64,000 nucleotides of DNA, from assembly GCF_000633355.1 (NCBI RefSeq), contig NZ_AYMQ01000006.1:1-64000 (forward strand), given 5' to 3'. Shown here one piece after another: positions 18,795-27,099 of this stretch. The position numbers and the translations under genes are program-made. This DNA comes from Serratia sp. H1w. Lineage in GTDB: Bacteria > Pseudomonadota > Gammaproteobacteria > Enterobacterales > Enterobacteriaceae. Under the pieces are notes generated by a model. The model ran no database searches. It saw only the letters and a program-made list of their open reading frames with translations, and was not told where the DNA came from. Position 1 is the stretch's first letter. Each line of letters opens with the position of its first letter.

Positions 18795-20249
18795 ATGTCT
18801 CTATCTCGTGAAGAAATTGTCGTTCAGTTAAAAGAAATGGTTGGCCCTGAGCGGGTTATTACCGATGAAAAAGTGCTGCAAAAAAATAGCATAGACCGCT
18901 TCCGCAAATATGCCGATATTCACGGCGTGTTTACTCAACCGCTGCCTGCGGCCGTGGTGAAGCTGGCCGATACCCAACAGGTCTCCGACGTGCTGGCGTT
19001 TATGAATAAGCACGGCATTACTGGCGTACCGCGCACCGGGGCTTCGGCTACTGAAGGCGGGTTGGAAACGGTGGTGAAGAATTCCGTGGTGCTGGATGGC
19101 TCAGGGATGAACAAGGTCATCAACATTGATATTCGCAATATGCAGGCCACGGCACAGTGCGGCGTACCGTTAGAGGTACTGGAGAATCAGTTGCGCGCCC
19201 AGGGTTACACTACCGGCCACTCCCCGCAGTCCAAACCACTGGCTCAGATGGGCGGCCTGGTCGCGACGCGCAGTATCGGCCAGTTCTCCACGCTGTACGG
19301 GGCGATCGAAGACATGGTGGTTGGGCTGGAAGCCGTGTTCCCGAATGGCAATATCACCCGCATTAAAAACGTGCCGCGCCGTGCCGCTGGTCCGGATATC
19401 CGCCACGTGATTATCGGTAACGAAGGCGCGCTGTGCTTTATCACCGAAGTGACGGTGAAAATCTTCAAATACATGCCGGAAAACAACCTGTTTTACGGTT
19501 ATATCCTCGATAACATGCCGACCGGTTTCGACATCCTGCGTGAAGTAATGGTCGAAGGCTATCGTCCTTCCATTGCCCGTTTGTATGATGCAGAAGACGG
19601 CACCCAACACTTTACCCACTTCGCCGAAGGCAAATGCGTGCTGATCTTTATGGCCGAAGGGGCCAAAGGGATTGCGCAGGCGACCGGCACGGGGATTGAT
19701 GAAATCGTCAAACGCTATCCGGAATGTAAAAAGGTCGACAGCAAGCTGATTGAAGCCTGGTTCAACAATCTGAACTGGGGCCCGGAAAAAGTGGCGGCAG
19801 AACGCGTGCAGATCATGAAGACCAACAACATGGGCTTCACCACCGAAGTTTCTGGCGATTGGGGCTGCATCAATGCGATTTACGAGAATGTGATCCGCCG
19901 CATCCGCGATGAGTTCCCACATGCTGGTGATATCACTATGCTGGGCGGCCACTCGTCACACAGCTATATCAATGGCACCAATATGTACTTCGTGTACGAC
20001 TACAACGTGGTGGACTGCAAGCCGGAAGAAGAGATCGACAAGTATCACAACCCACTGAATAAAATCATTGTGGAAGAGACCATCAAGCAGGGCGGTTCGA
20101 TGGTGCATCACCATGGCATTGGTAAGCACCGCGTGCACTGGACCAAGGATGAACACGGCAGCGCCTACTACATCCTCAAGGCGCTGAAAGAGGTGTACGA
20201 CCCGAATGGCATCATGAATACCGGCACCATTTATCCGATTGAAAAATAA
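18795..20249 (+). CDS. ygcU: FAD-linked oxidase/dehydrogenase YgcU
   Basis: A 484-residue flavoenzyme of the VAO/PCMH superfamily, of the glycolate oxidase subunit D and alkyldihydroxyacetonephosphate synthase type. The FAD-binding half contains GVPRTGASATEGGLETVV and GHSPQSKPLAQMGGLVATRS; the C-terminal half ends in the conserved VHHHGIGKHR and YDPNGIMNTG blocks. The ATG at 18795 follows GGAAGGG and gives the length of E. coli YgcU. It likely oxidises a 2-hydroxy acid or phosphorylated polyol and passes electrons to the ETF encoded by ygcRQ (inference from the operon). Confidence 0.87.
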   Translation: MSLSREEIVVQLKEMVGPERVITDEKVLQKNSIDRFRKYADIHGVFTQPLPAAVVKLADTQQVSDVLAFMNKHGITGVPRTGASATEGGLETVVKNSVVLDGSGMNKVINIDIRNMQATAQCGVPLEVLENQLRAQGYTTGHSPQSKPLAQMGGLVATRSIGQFSTLYGAIEDMVVGLEAVFPNGNITRIKNVPRRAAGPDIRHVIIGNEGALCFITEVTVKIFKYMPENNLFYGYILDNMPTGFDILREVMVEGYRPSIARLYDAEDGTQHFTHFAEGKCVLIFMAEGAKGIAQATGTGIDEIVKRYPECKKVDSKLIEAWFNNLNWGPEKVAAERVQIMKTNNMGFTTEVSGDWGCINAIYENVIRRIRDEFPHAGDITMLGGHSSHSYINGTNMYFVYDYNVVDCKPEEEIDKYHNPLNKIIVEETIKQGGSMVHHHGIGKHRVHWTKDEHGSAYYILKALKEVYDPNGIMNTGTIYPIEK

Positions 20250-20253
20250 CAGC

Positions 20254-20420
20254 ACTCTCACTCCAACCCTCTCCCACAAGGAGAGGGAGCTGGTGCGGAG
20301 CTGTTATCGGGTATGGAATTCAATCTGTAACAGGATCCAATGTTGAGGTCGGGCACTGTAATTAAGTTGTGGCACGTACGGTCCCCTCTCCCTTTGGGAG
20401 AGGGTTAGGGTGAGGGGGGA
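20254..20420. repeat. MITE-like element A, between ygcU and ygcS
   Basis: About 167 bp with inverted ends: left CTCACTCCAACCCTCTCCC, right the complement of CCCCCTCACCCTAACCCTC. Each end also forms its own hairpin (CTCTCCC...GGGAGAG type). The interior shares AATTAAGTTGTGGCACGT with element B but lacks the GCATGC core. There is no open reading frame. It interrupts the ygcU-ygcS spacing inside an operon, so it becomes part of the mRNA. Confidence 0.75.
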
Positions 20421-20481
20421 CATCGCCATAACTAACCCCCTCATGCCATTGGTTTTTTAGCGCAGTAATTGGGGGGTAACG

Positions 20482-21816
20482 ATGACATCACGGCTGCCTC
20501 GGCAAGTGCGCATGGATGATATTCCGCTTAACGCTTTTCATTTTAAAATGGCGGGGCTGACCTTTGGCGCACACCTTACCGACGGCTATGTGCTGGGGGT
20601 GATTGGTTTTGCGCTGGCCCAGCTCAAGCCGCAAATGGGGCTGACGCCATTTTGGGAAGGGATGATCGGCAGTTCAGCGCTGATTGGCCTGTTCCTGGGT
20701 AGCCTGGTATTGGGCTGGGTCTCCGACCATATTGGCCGCCAGAAAATTTTCAGCTTCAGTTTTGTCATCATCACGTTGGCTTCCGTGATGCAGTTTTTCG
20801 CCACTACGCCGGAACAGCTGTTCTGGCTACGGGTGTTGGTAGGGATCGGGCTAGGGGGCGATTATGCCGTCGGCCATACCATGCTGGCCGAGTTTGCTCC
20901 GCGTAAGCATCGCGGCATCCTGCTGGGATCCTTTAGCGTGATCTGGACATTGGGTTACGTCGCCGCCGGGTTTGCCGGCCATTTTCTGGCCGATCTGGGG
21001 CCAGAGTCCTGGCGTTGGCTGCTGGCCTCAAGCGCCGTGCCTGCGCTGTTGATTATGTTATTACGCATCGGCACGCCGGAGTCGCCACGTTGGCTGATGC
21101 GCAAAGGGCGGATCGCCGAGGCACATCTAGTGGTGCTGCGCTGTTTTGGCCCGCAGGTGATCCTCAATGACGAAATCCCGGTAGAAACCGCACGTCATAT
21201 GCACACCTTGTTTTCGCCGCGTTACTGGCGGCGCACCGCGTTCAACAGCCTGTTCTTTGTCTGCCTGGTGATCCCTTATTTCGCCATCTATACCTTCCTG
21301 CCCTCGATCCTGACCACATTAGGACAAAGCCAAAGCTTTGCTACCGATCTGCTGCTCAATGGCTTGCTGATGGTGGGGGCGGTGATGGGTATTGCCTTGA
21401 CCCAATGGCTGCCGCGCCGTCGCTTCCTGATTGGCGCGTTCTGGGTACTGGCAGCCAGCCTGGGGGCATTGGCCTTTGTGCCGCCTGGGCAGGGGACAAT
21501 GCTGGTGCTGTTTGCCGTCTTTACGCTGACGATTTCGGCGGTCAGTAATCTGGTCGGAGTGTTCCCGGCGGAAAGTTTCCCGACCGATATTCGTTCATTG
21601 GGCGTCGGTTTTGCCACTTCGATGAGTCGGCTCGGATCGGCTATTGGTACCGCCTTGCTACCGCTGTCGATGCTTTCGTTGGGTCTGCAAGGCACCATGC
21701 TGATCCTGACCGGTGTGTTGGTGCTTGGGGCGGTAGTTTCAATTTTGTGGGCTCCGGAAACCAAGGATATGACGCTGGTGGGCGCCTCCTCGGTAAAGCC
21801 GTTAATCGCCCACTGA
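20482..21816 (+). CDS. ygcS: MFS permease YgcS
   Basis: A 444-residue inner-membrane transporter of the sugar/metabolite-proton symporter group. It has two copies of the MFS loop motif (GWVSDHIGRQK after helix 2, and the related R-rich loop near TESPRW as GTPESPRWLMRKGR), plus AHLTDGYVLG in helix 1 and PAESFPTDIRSLGVG in the C-terminal half. It matches E. coli YgcS closely. GGGGGG precedes the ATG. It is the second permease of the cluster, read with the dehydrogenases, whereas YqcE is read with the kinase; they may carry different substrates or directions. Confidence 0.88.
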   Translation: MTSRLPRQVRMDDIPLNAFHFKMAGLTFGAHLTDGYVLGVIGFALAQLKPQMGLTPFWEGMIGSSALIGLFLGSLVLGWVSDHIGRQKIFSFSFVIITLASVMQFFATTPEQLFWLRVLVGIGLGGDYAVGHTMLAEFAPRKHRGILLGSFSVIWTLGYVAAGFAGHFLADLGPESWRWLLASSAVPALLIMLLRIGTPESPRWLMRKGRIAEAHLVVLRCFGPQVILNDEIPVETARHMHTLFSPRYWRRTAFNSLFFVCLVIPYFAIYTFLPSILTTLGQSQSFATDLLLNGLLMVGAVMGIALTQWLPRRRFLIGAFWVLAASLGALAFVPPGQGTMLVLFAVFTLTISAVSNLVGVFPAESFPTDIRSLGVGFATSMSRLGSAIGTALLPLSMLSLGLQGTMLILTGVLVLGAVVSILWAPETKDMTLVGASSVKPLIAH

Positions 21817-21828
21817 CAGGAGAAACGG

Positions 21829-22632
21829 ATGAACCTGCTGTTGGCGATTAAGGTCGCACCGGATTTGGGCATGTTGGCACAGAGCGATTGGCAGCCTGAT
21901 GAACGGTTGCAGATCGACACTCGCTTTGCCCGGCGTCTGTTAAGCGGCTATGACGAAAGCGCGGCGGAAATGGTGCTGATGCTGCGTGACCAGATGGAAC
22001 TTAGCCTAAGCGTCTTGACGGTGGCCGACGCGATGGCCGAACCGGCGCTGAAGCAATTGATGGCGTTGGAATATCAGCAGGCGGTACGCATTGAGCCTCC
22101 TGCGGATTGGGATCTACGTTTTAACCCTGCAACGATTGCCGCGTTGGTCGCGGCTTATCAGCAACAGATTGCCCCGCAGCAGGTGATCGTCATGGGAGCG
22201 CAAAGCCTTGAGGGGCAAAACAGCCAGACTCCTTTGATGTTGGCTGAACGCCTTGGCTGGCCCTGTATCACCGGTGTTTGCCAATTAGCGGCGGCCGAAC
22301 AGGTGGGGGGGCTACGGGTTACCCGGCAAACCGCTTTTGGTCAGGAGGTGATGACGGTGATGCCTCCTTTGGTATTAGTGGTAGGGAACTCGCAACAGGC
22401 GAGTGCGTTACGCGTTCCCACGTTGCAGCAGAAGCTGGCTGCGGGTAAGCGGCAGATCCAACATTTGTCACCTACCGATCTGGCGATGACGGAACAGCCT
22501 GCCGGTGATGTGCATCTGAGGGGCTTTACGCATGTGGAACATCGGCGCGCCGGGGTCGTGATTGAGGGGGGCAGCATAGAGCAGAAAGTGCAGCAGCTGT
22601 GCCAGGATTATCTTCGTGAACGGTGGTCATGA
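21829..22632 (+). CDS. ygcR: Electron transfer flavoprotein beta subunit YgcR
   Basis: A 267-residue protein of the ETF beta family (FixA/EtfB type). Its N-terminus MNLLLAIKVAPD and the central segment VIVMGAQSLEGQNSQTP match the nucleotide-binding domain that holds AMP in canonical ETFs. AGGAG precedes the ATG, 12 bp after ygcS. It forms a heterodimer with YgcQ, encoded next with an overlap. It accepts electrons from a dehydrogenase of the operon, most likely YgcU (inference). Confidence 0.85.
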   Translation: MNLLLAIKVAPDLGMLAQSDWQPDERLQIDTRFARRLLSGYDESAAEMVLMLRDQMELSLSVLTVADAMAEPALKQLMALEYQQAVRIEPPADWDLRFNPATIAALVAAYQQQIAPQQVIVMGAQSLEGQNSQTPLMLAERLGWPCITGVCQLAAAEQVGGLRVTRQTAFGQEVMTVMPPLVLVVGNSQQASALRVPTLQQKLAAGKRQIQHLSPTDLAMTEQPAGDVHLRGFTHVEHRRAGVVIEGGSIEQKVQQLCQDYLRERWS

Positions 22633-23567
22633 TGAATATTGCGCTGATATTGGATGCGGATGCCTCCAGCTTTTATGCCCAGGCCAACCAGATCAATCAG
22701 TTCCTGCAACTGAGTCAACTTACCGCAGAGAGCCTGGAGCTGTGGCTGTTCAGCGATGAAAAGCCGCAGAGCCTGCCACGTCTGGACGGTGAGGTGACAC
22801 AGATACGTTGGGTCACCACTCCCCGGCTGGCAGAGGCGCGAATAGCGGTATTGGAGCAGATGCGGCAAGCCTTCGAACCGCGATTGATGCTGTTTGCAGG
22901 CGATGAAGGGGGGGAATTGGCAACGCGTCTGGCCTGCCGGAGTGGCGGCTCTGCCTGTTGTGCGGTGGAACGGTTACACATTAACGGCAACGAATGCCGG
23001 GTAACCAAAGCCGTGTATGGTAACCACCTCACGGCTGAACTGGCGATGACGCGGGAACCTTGGTGCCTGAGCGTAGCCCGCAGCGGTGCGGCAAGTGTGG
23101 AAATAGGGCCCAGCCCGGTTGTAGCACAACGCTTTAAGCCAACGAAGATAGCCGATGCCGAGTGGCTATTGGCTTCGGTGAGTTCACCGCAACCAGAAGC
23201 GTCAACACTGAGTCGGGCTCGCTATGTGCTAGCCATCGGGGAAGGGGCCGGCAGTGCCCAGCAGGTAGCTCAGGTGCAGCAGTTGGCCAGCAACATGGGC
23301 GCTGAACTGGCTGCCAGCAGGCCGGTAGTCATGAATGCTTGGTGCGAGATGGACCGCTTATTGGGCATGTCTGGAGCCATCATTGCCCCCGAGGTTTGCA
23401 TTGCAGCAGGAGTCTCCGGTTCCCCGGCGTTCGCTATCGGTATTCGTCATAGCAAGTTTATTGTGGCGATCAACCAGGATCCGCAGGCGGCTATTTTTGC
23501 CCAGGCCGACGTGGGGATTGTGGGTGATATGCACGAGGTGTTAACCGCATTATCTGATGCCCTTTAA
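22632..23567 (+). CDS. ygcQ: Electron transfer flavoprotein alpha subunit YgcQ
   Basis: A 311-residue ETF alpha subunit. The C-terminal FAD domain has the family blocks YVLAIGEG, LAASRPVVMNAWC, CIAAGVSGSPAFAIGIRHSK and VAINQDPQAAIFAQADVGIVGD. The A of its ATG is the last base of the ygcR stop; another ATG three bases earlier would give a 4-bp overlap. Either way translation is coupled, as expected for subunits of one complex. Its 3' end overlaps the convergent ygcO by 4 bp. Confidence 0.86.
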   Translation: MNIALILDADASSFYAQANQINQFLQLSQLTAESLELWLFSDEKPQSLPRLDGEVTQIRWVTTPRLAEARIAVLEQMRQAFEPRLMLFAGDEGGELATRLACRSGGSACCAVERLHINGNECRVTKAVYGNHLTAELAMTREPWCLSVARSGAASVEIGPSPVVAQRFKPTKIADAEWLLASVSSPQPEASTLSRARYVLAIGEGAGSAQQVAQVQQLASNMGAELAASRPVVMNAWCEMDRLLGMSGAIIAPEVCIAAGVSGSPAFAIGIRHSKFIVAINQDPQAAIFAQADVGIVGDMHEVLTALSDAL

Positions 23568-23836
23568 CCGAAGCGGAATTCAATCCCGTTACCTGCCTGC
23601 GGGTAGCGCCAACGGGCGATGGTTTCTTCCCCACACAGCAGGCGACAGGTGCCGCATTCCAGACAGCCCTGCACGTCGAAACGCAGGCTGCCGTCCGGCT
23701 GGAATTGATATAATCCGGCCGGGCAGGCGAGTACCAAACGCATCAGCATCATCCGATCCTGTGCATCGGCCAGGATGATGTGTGGATTGGCATGATCCAC
23801 CTGATAATGGTTGTGGCTGAGATCGGGCTGTCTCAT
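23564..23836 (-). CDS. ygcO: Ferredoxin-like protein YgcO (FixX family)
   Basis: A 90-residue small iron-sulfur protein. Four cysteines in ACPAGLY and CLECGTCRLLC are placed as in FixX and the cluster domain of ETF-quinone oxidoreductases. The ATG overlaps the ygcN stop codon as ATGA, so translation is coupled; upstream in-frame starts lie inside ygcN and are rejected. It presumably supplies the cluster that YgcN lacks, so the two together act like an ETF:quinone oxidoreductase. Confidence 0.85.
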   Translation of the reverse strand: MRQPDLSHNHYQVDHANPHIILADAQDRMMLMRLVLACPAGLYQFQPDGSLRFDVQGCLECGTCRLLCGEETIARWRYPQAGNGIEFRFG

Positions 23837-25092
23837 AGGCTGCGCATTCCATTGACGGTATCTTTCAGTAATTGCTTCAGACCGATGCGGCGCGCGTGGC
23901 GCCACAGTAGCTTACGCAACGGCGTGGGGGCATTTCCATTGACCTCAAACATCTCTTGCAACACGTCCGCTGCCAGCTGTGGGTAGCGATTAAACCAGTG
24001 CGGCGATTGCAACATCATTTCCGGCAGGCGGCGATACTGCTGGATCAGCGCCCAGAGCGAACCTTGTTGCAGCCGCAAAGGATAATGCCGTAGCTCCTGC
24101 CCAGTAATCAAGGTTTCCGCTGCGGCCTGGGCCGATAGCATCGCCAGATCCATACCCCGCACGGTATGCCCGCTATTGATACACAGCCGCGCAGCATCGC
24201 CAACCAGCAGATAACCTGGGCCGTAGAGAGGTGGCATGCTTTCCGCTCCCCCTTCGGGGATCAGATGGGCGCTGTACTCACGCAGCTCGGTATTTCTTAG
24301 CAGTGGCCGCACGGCAGGGTGCTGTTTGAACTGTTGCAGCATCTGCGGCAGGGCCACTTGGCTATCGGTAAGGCTGGAGAGATTGCATACCACGCCGAGC
24401 GACAGGCTATCGCGGTTGGTATACAGGAAGCCACCGCCAACTTTGCCCTGCGTGGGCTGACCAGCGAATAGCCAGGCGCAACCTTGATTATCTTCCAGGG
24501 CAAAACGCTCTTCCAACCGCTCGCGCGGCAGCGCCAGCACCTCTTTGACGCCGATCGCCATCGTTGATGCTGGTGGCTTCGGTTGTAATTCAGCATGCTC
24601 GCTCAGCAGCGTATTGGCCCCTTCCGCCAGGATCACCGTGTTGGCGTATAGCGCTTCACCTCCCGCCATAACGCCAACAACCCGGCCTTGCTGCACTATC
24701 AACTCATCGACCAGTGCGCCCGTCAGACATTGCGCACCAGCAGCTTCCGCCTGCGCCATCAGCCAGGGATCGAAACGGGCACGCAGCAGGCTGTAGGAAC
24801 AGGGCAAGGTATGGCGATAATCCAGCGTCACCGCACTATCACCGCTCACCATCGAAAGCTTTTCCTGGGTGATATGACGTTCCAGCGGGGCGGTGGTGGC
24901 AAAATCCGGCAACAGCTCCGTCAAGGCGTGAGTGTACAACCTGCCACCGCTGACGTTTTTACTGCCCGCCTGAGTGCCTCGTTCCAGTAACAAGGTATTG
25001 ATACCCGCACGTGCCAACAGCAGGGCTGTCGTGCAGCCTGCAACGCCACCACCAACGATAATGGCTGCAAAACCAGGGTGTTCCATCAGCAT
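23833..25092 (-). CDS. ygcN: FixC-like flavoprotein YgcN
   Basis: A 419-residue FAD oxidoreductase of the FixC / ETF-quinone oxidoreductase family. The dinucleotide fold IIVGGGVAGCTTALLLARAG is at the N-terminus, with GLLVGDAARLCINSGHTVRG-type FAD-contact residues (YLLVGDAARLC) near residue 300. It likely takes electrons from YgcRQ and, with YgcO, passes them to membrane quinone. The mRNA has no clear ribosome site and carries a strong hairpin ending seven bases before the ATG. A second ATG two codons later is an alternative start. Confidence 0.85.
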   Translation of the reverse strand: MLMEHPGFAAIIVGGGVAGCTTALLLARAGINTLLLERGTQAGSKNVSGGRLYTHALTELLPDFATTAPLERHITQEKLSMVSGDSAVTLDYRHTLPCSYSLLRARFDPWLMAQAEAAGAQCLTGALVDELIVQQGRVVGVMAGGEALYANTVILAEGANTLLSEHAELQPKPPASTMAIGVKEVLALPRERLEERFALEDNQGCAWLFAGQPTQGKVGGGFLYTNRDSLSLGVVCNLSSLTDSQVALPQMLQQFKQHPAVRPLLRNTELREYSAHLIPEGGAESMPPLYGPGYLLVGDAARLCINSGHTVRGMDLAMLSAQAAAETLITGQELRHYPLRLQQGSLWALIQQYRRLPEMMLQSPHWFNRYPQLAADVLQEMFEVNGNAPTPLRKLLWRHARRIGLKQLLKDTVNGMRSL

Positions 25093-25099
25093 CGTTTAC

Positions 25100-25141
25100 C
25101 CAGGGTTGAAGTGTTACGAGTAGAATAACATTCGTACCCTG
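25100..25141 (-). promoter_or_regulatory. Leader hairpin directly upstream of ygcN
   Basis: CCAGGGT and ACCCTGG enclose a second inverted pair, TGTTA / TAACA, with GAA / TTC between. The structure spans 42 bp and ends seven bases before the start codon, where a ribosome site should be. It could hold translation off, or the inner repeat could be an operator. It does not resemble the two ygc leaders. The remainder of the gap to yjbB (25142-25397) has no gene that I can see. Confidence 0.5.
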
Positions 25142-25397
25142 GAGTTCATTGATTCTGCACAGTTTTTAGACACCTCAGGCCGATTCCCACCCGAGAGCAG
25201 CCAAAATGGGCTACAATTACAAACTGTTAGTTTTCGGGTAGTTGCATGATTTCGCTGTCGCACCGTTTGATCATTACATGGTGAGCTCTCCCCCTCTCTA
25301 GATAGAACGACATGATTTGCCGCTGTCCTGCTTAACTGGCGTCTGGCAGGCGGGATAGCCTGTGGTGCCTGCCGGGCGTCAATGGAGCGAGCCTTCC

Positions 25398-27047
25398 GTG
25401 TTGACCCTTCTTAATCTGCTTTCCGCCATTGCCATGCTGGTGTGGGGAACCCACATTGTCCGCACCGGCATTATGCGAGTCTATGGCGCCAATCTGCGCC
25501 AGGTTCTGAGCAGCAGCATAGAGAAAAAGCCGCTGGCCTTTGTGGCTGGTATCGGTGTAACCGCGTTGGTACAAAGCAGTAATGCGACGGCGTTGCTGGT
25601 TTCTTCCTTTGTCGCACAAGGGCTGGTGGGGCTTGGGCCTGCGCTGGTGATTATGCTCGGGGCCGATGTTGGCACGGCAATCATGGCGCGCGTGCTGACG
25701 TTCAACCTTTCCTGGCTTTCACCGCTGCTGATTTTTGTCGGCGTGATTTTATTCCTCAGCCGCAAGCAAACCCGCGTTGGTCAGATGGGGCGGGTCGCTA
25801 TCGGCCTCGGCCTGATTGTTTTGGCGTTGGAACTGATTGTGGCGGCCGCGACGCCGATCACTCAGGGCTACGGAGTTAAGGTTATCTTCTCGTCGCTGAC
25901 CGGCGATGTGATGCTCGATGCGTTGATTGGCGCCCTGTTTGCCATTATCAGTTACTCGAGCCTAGCGGCGGTGTTATTGACCGCGACGTTAACCGCTTCA
26001 GGCGTGATTTCTCTCCAGGTGGCACTGTGTCTGGTGATCGGGGCCAACCTGGGCAGCGGCCTGTTGGTGATGCTTAACACCAGCGGCCAGAATGCCGCAG
26101 GCCGGCGTGTGGCATTGGGTAGTCTGTTGTTCAAGTTGCTGGGTAGTGCGTTGGTGCTGCCGTTTGTCTCCCTGATTGCGCACTGCATTGAGCGGCTGCC
26201 TGGCAATGCCGAAGAGCTGGTGATCTATTTCCACATGTTCTACAACCTGGTGCGGTGTCTGTTACAGGTGCCACTGTCCGGGCCGATGGCGCGTCTGTGT
26301 GAAACGTGGATCGTCGATGCGCCGACCGAAGATCCTCGCTTGCGGCCACGCCACCTCGACGTCAGCGCCCTGGATACACCAAGCCTCGCACTGGCCAATG
26401 CGGCCAGGGAAACCCTGCGGATGGGGGATGTGGTTGAGCATATGATGATCCTGCACCATGAGGTGTTACACGGTAAGCGCATCCAGGCCAAAGAAGTTCG
26501 CCGTCTGGACGATGATGTTCACGTGTTGTACACCGCTATCAAGCTCTATCTGGCGCAGATCCAGAGGGAGGATCTGGGGGAAGAGGATTCGCGCCGCTGG
26601 GCGGAGATCATCGAAATGGCCCTCAACCTGGAACAGGCAGGCGATATCATCGAACGTATGGCCAGCGATGTGGCGGATCAATCCCATGGTGCGCGCAGCT
26701 CATTCTCGTCTGAAGGTTTGGCCGAACTCGACCAGTTACATGAAAAACTTACCGATAATTTACGCCTGAGCCTGTCGGTGTTTCTCTCCGGGGATATCAC
26801 CAGCGCCAAGCGGTTACGCCGTGCCAAGCACCGTTTCCGTATCCTGGATCGTCGCTATGCTCATGCGCATGTCGATCGCCTGCATCAGCAAAACGTGCAA
26901 AGTATTGAAACCAGCTCGTTGCACCTGGCGCTGTTGGGGGATATGAAACGGCTGAACTCGCTGTTTTGCGCGGTGGCCTATAACGCACTCGATCAGGATG
27001 AGAAAGACGACGACCGTGATTGGGAAGAAAACCCTAGAACGCCGTAA
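25398..27047 (+). CDS. yjbB: Na/Pi cotransporter family protein YjbB
   Basis: A 549-residue membrane protein related to sodium-phosphate cotransporters; E. coli YjbB exports phosphate when overproduced. The N-terminal part carries the duplicated family motif (VQSSNATALL near residue 55 and the SYSSLAAVLLTATLTASG repeat near 180), followed by a cytoplasmic PhoU-like helical domain. The GTG at 25398 is chosen because VLTLLNLLSA aligns with the E. coli start and follows GGAG. Length 549 against 543 in E. coli. Confidence 0.9.
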   Translation: MLTLLNLLSAIAMLVWGTHIVRTGIMRVYGANLRQVLSSSIEKKPLAFVAGIGVTALVQSSNATALLVSSFVAQGLVGLGPALVIMLGADVGTAIMARVLTFNLSWLSPLLIFVGVILFLSRKQTRVGQMGRVAIGLGLIVLALELIVAAATPITQGYGVKVIFSSLTGDVMLDALIGALFAIISYSSLAAVLLTATLTASGVISLQVALCLVIGANLGSGLLVMLNTSGQNAAGRRVALGSLLFKLLGSALVLPFVSLIAHCIERLPGNAEELVIYFHMFYNLVRCLLQVPLSGPMARLCETWIVDAPTEDPRLRPRHLDVSALDTPSLALANAARETLRMGDVVEHMMILHHEVLHGKRIQAKEVRRLDDDVHVLYTAIKLYLAQIQREDLGEEDSRRWAEIIEMALNLEQAGDIIERMASDVADQSHGARSSFSSEGLAELDQLHEKLTDNLRLSLSVFLSGDITSAKRLRRAKHRFRILDRRYAHAHVDRLHQQNVQSIETSSLHLALLGDMKRLNSLFCAVAYNALDQDEKDDDRDWEENPRTP

Positions 27048-27065
27048 AGGATGAGGGGAAATCGG

Positions 27066-27091
27066 GGGCGCAGCATGAGCATGCTGCGCCC
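27066..27091. repeat. Perfect 12-bp inverted repeat, dispersed family
   Basis: GGGCGCAGCATG, AG, CATGCTGCGCCC. It lies between the convergent yjbB and panS-like genes, 8 bp from the stop of the latter, and may serve as the 3' end structure for both transcripts. There is no T-run. Confidence 0.75.
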
Positions 27092-27099
27092 GCTGGTTA

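Noticed and set aside
19170-19952. 260-codon open frame antisense to ygcU
   Set aside because: No similarity to any family I know; it mirrors a conserved coding sequence in GC-rich DNA and has no ribosome site. The same holds for long antisense frames inside dusA (52213-52935), lamB (41017-41718), pgi (30879-31553), metH (13039-13665) and gntK (8547-9167).
20254-20420. Element A as a remnant of an insertion sequence
   Set aside because: It has inverted ends but is too short for a transposase and shows no coding remnant; it is better described as a non-autonomous repeat.
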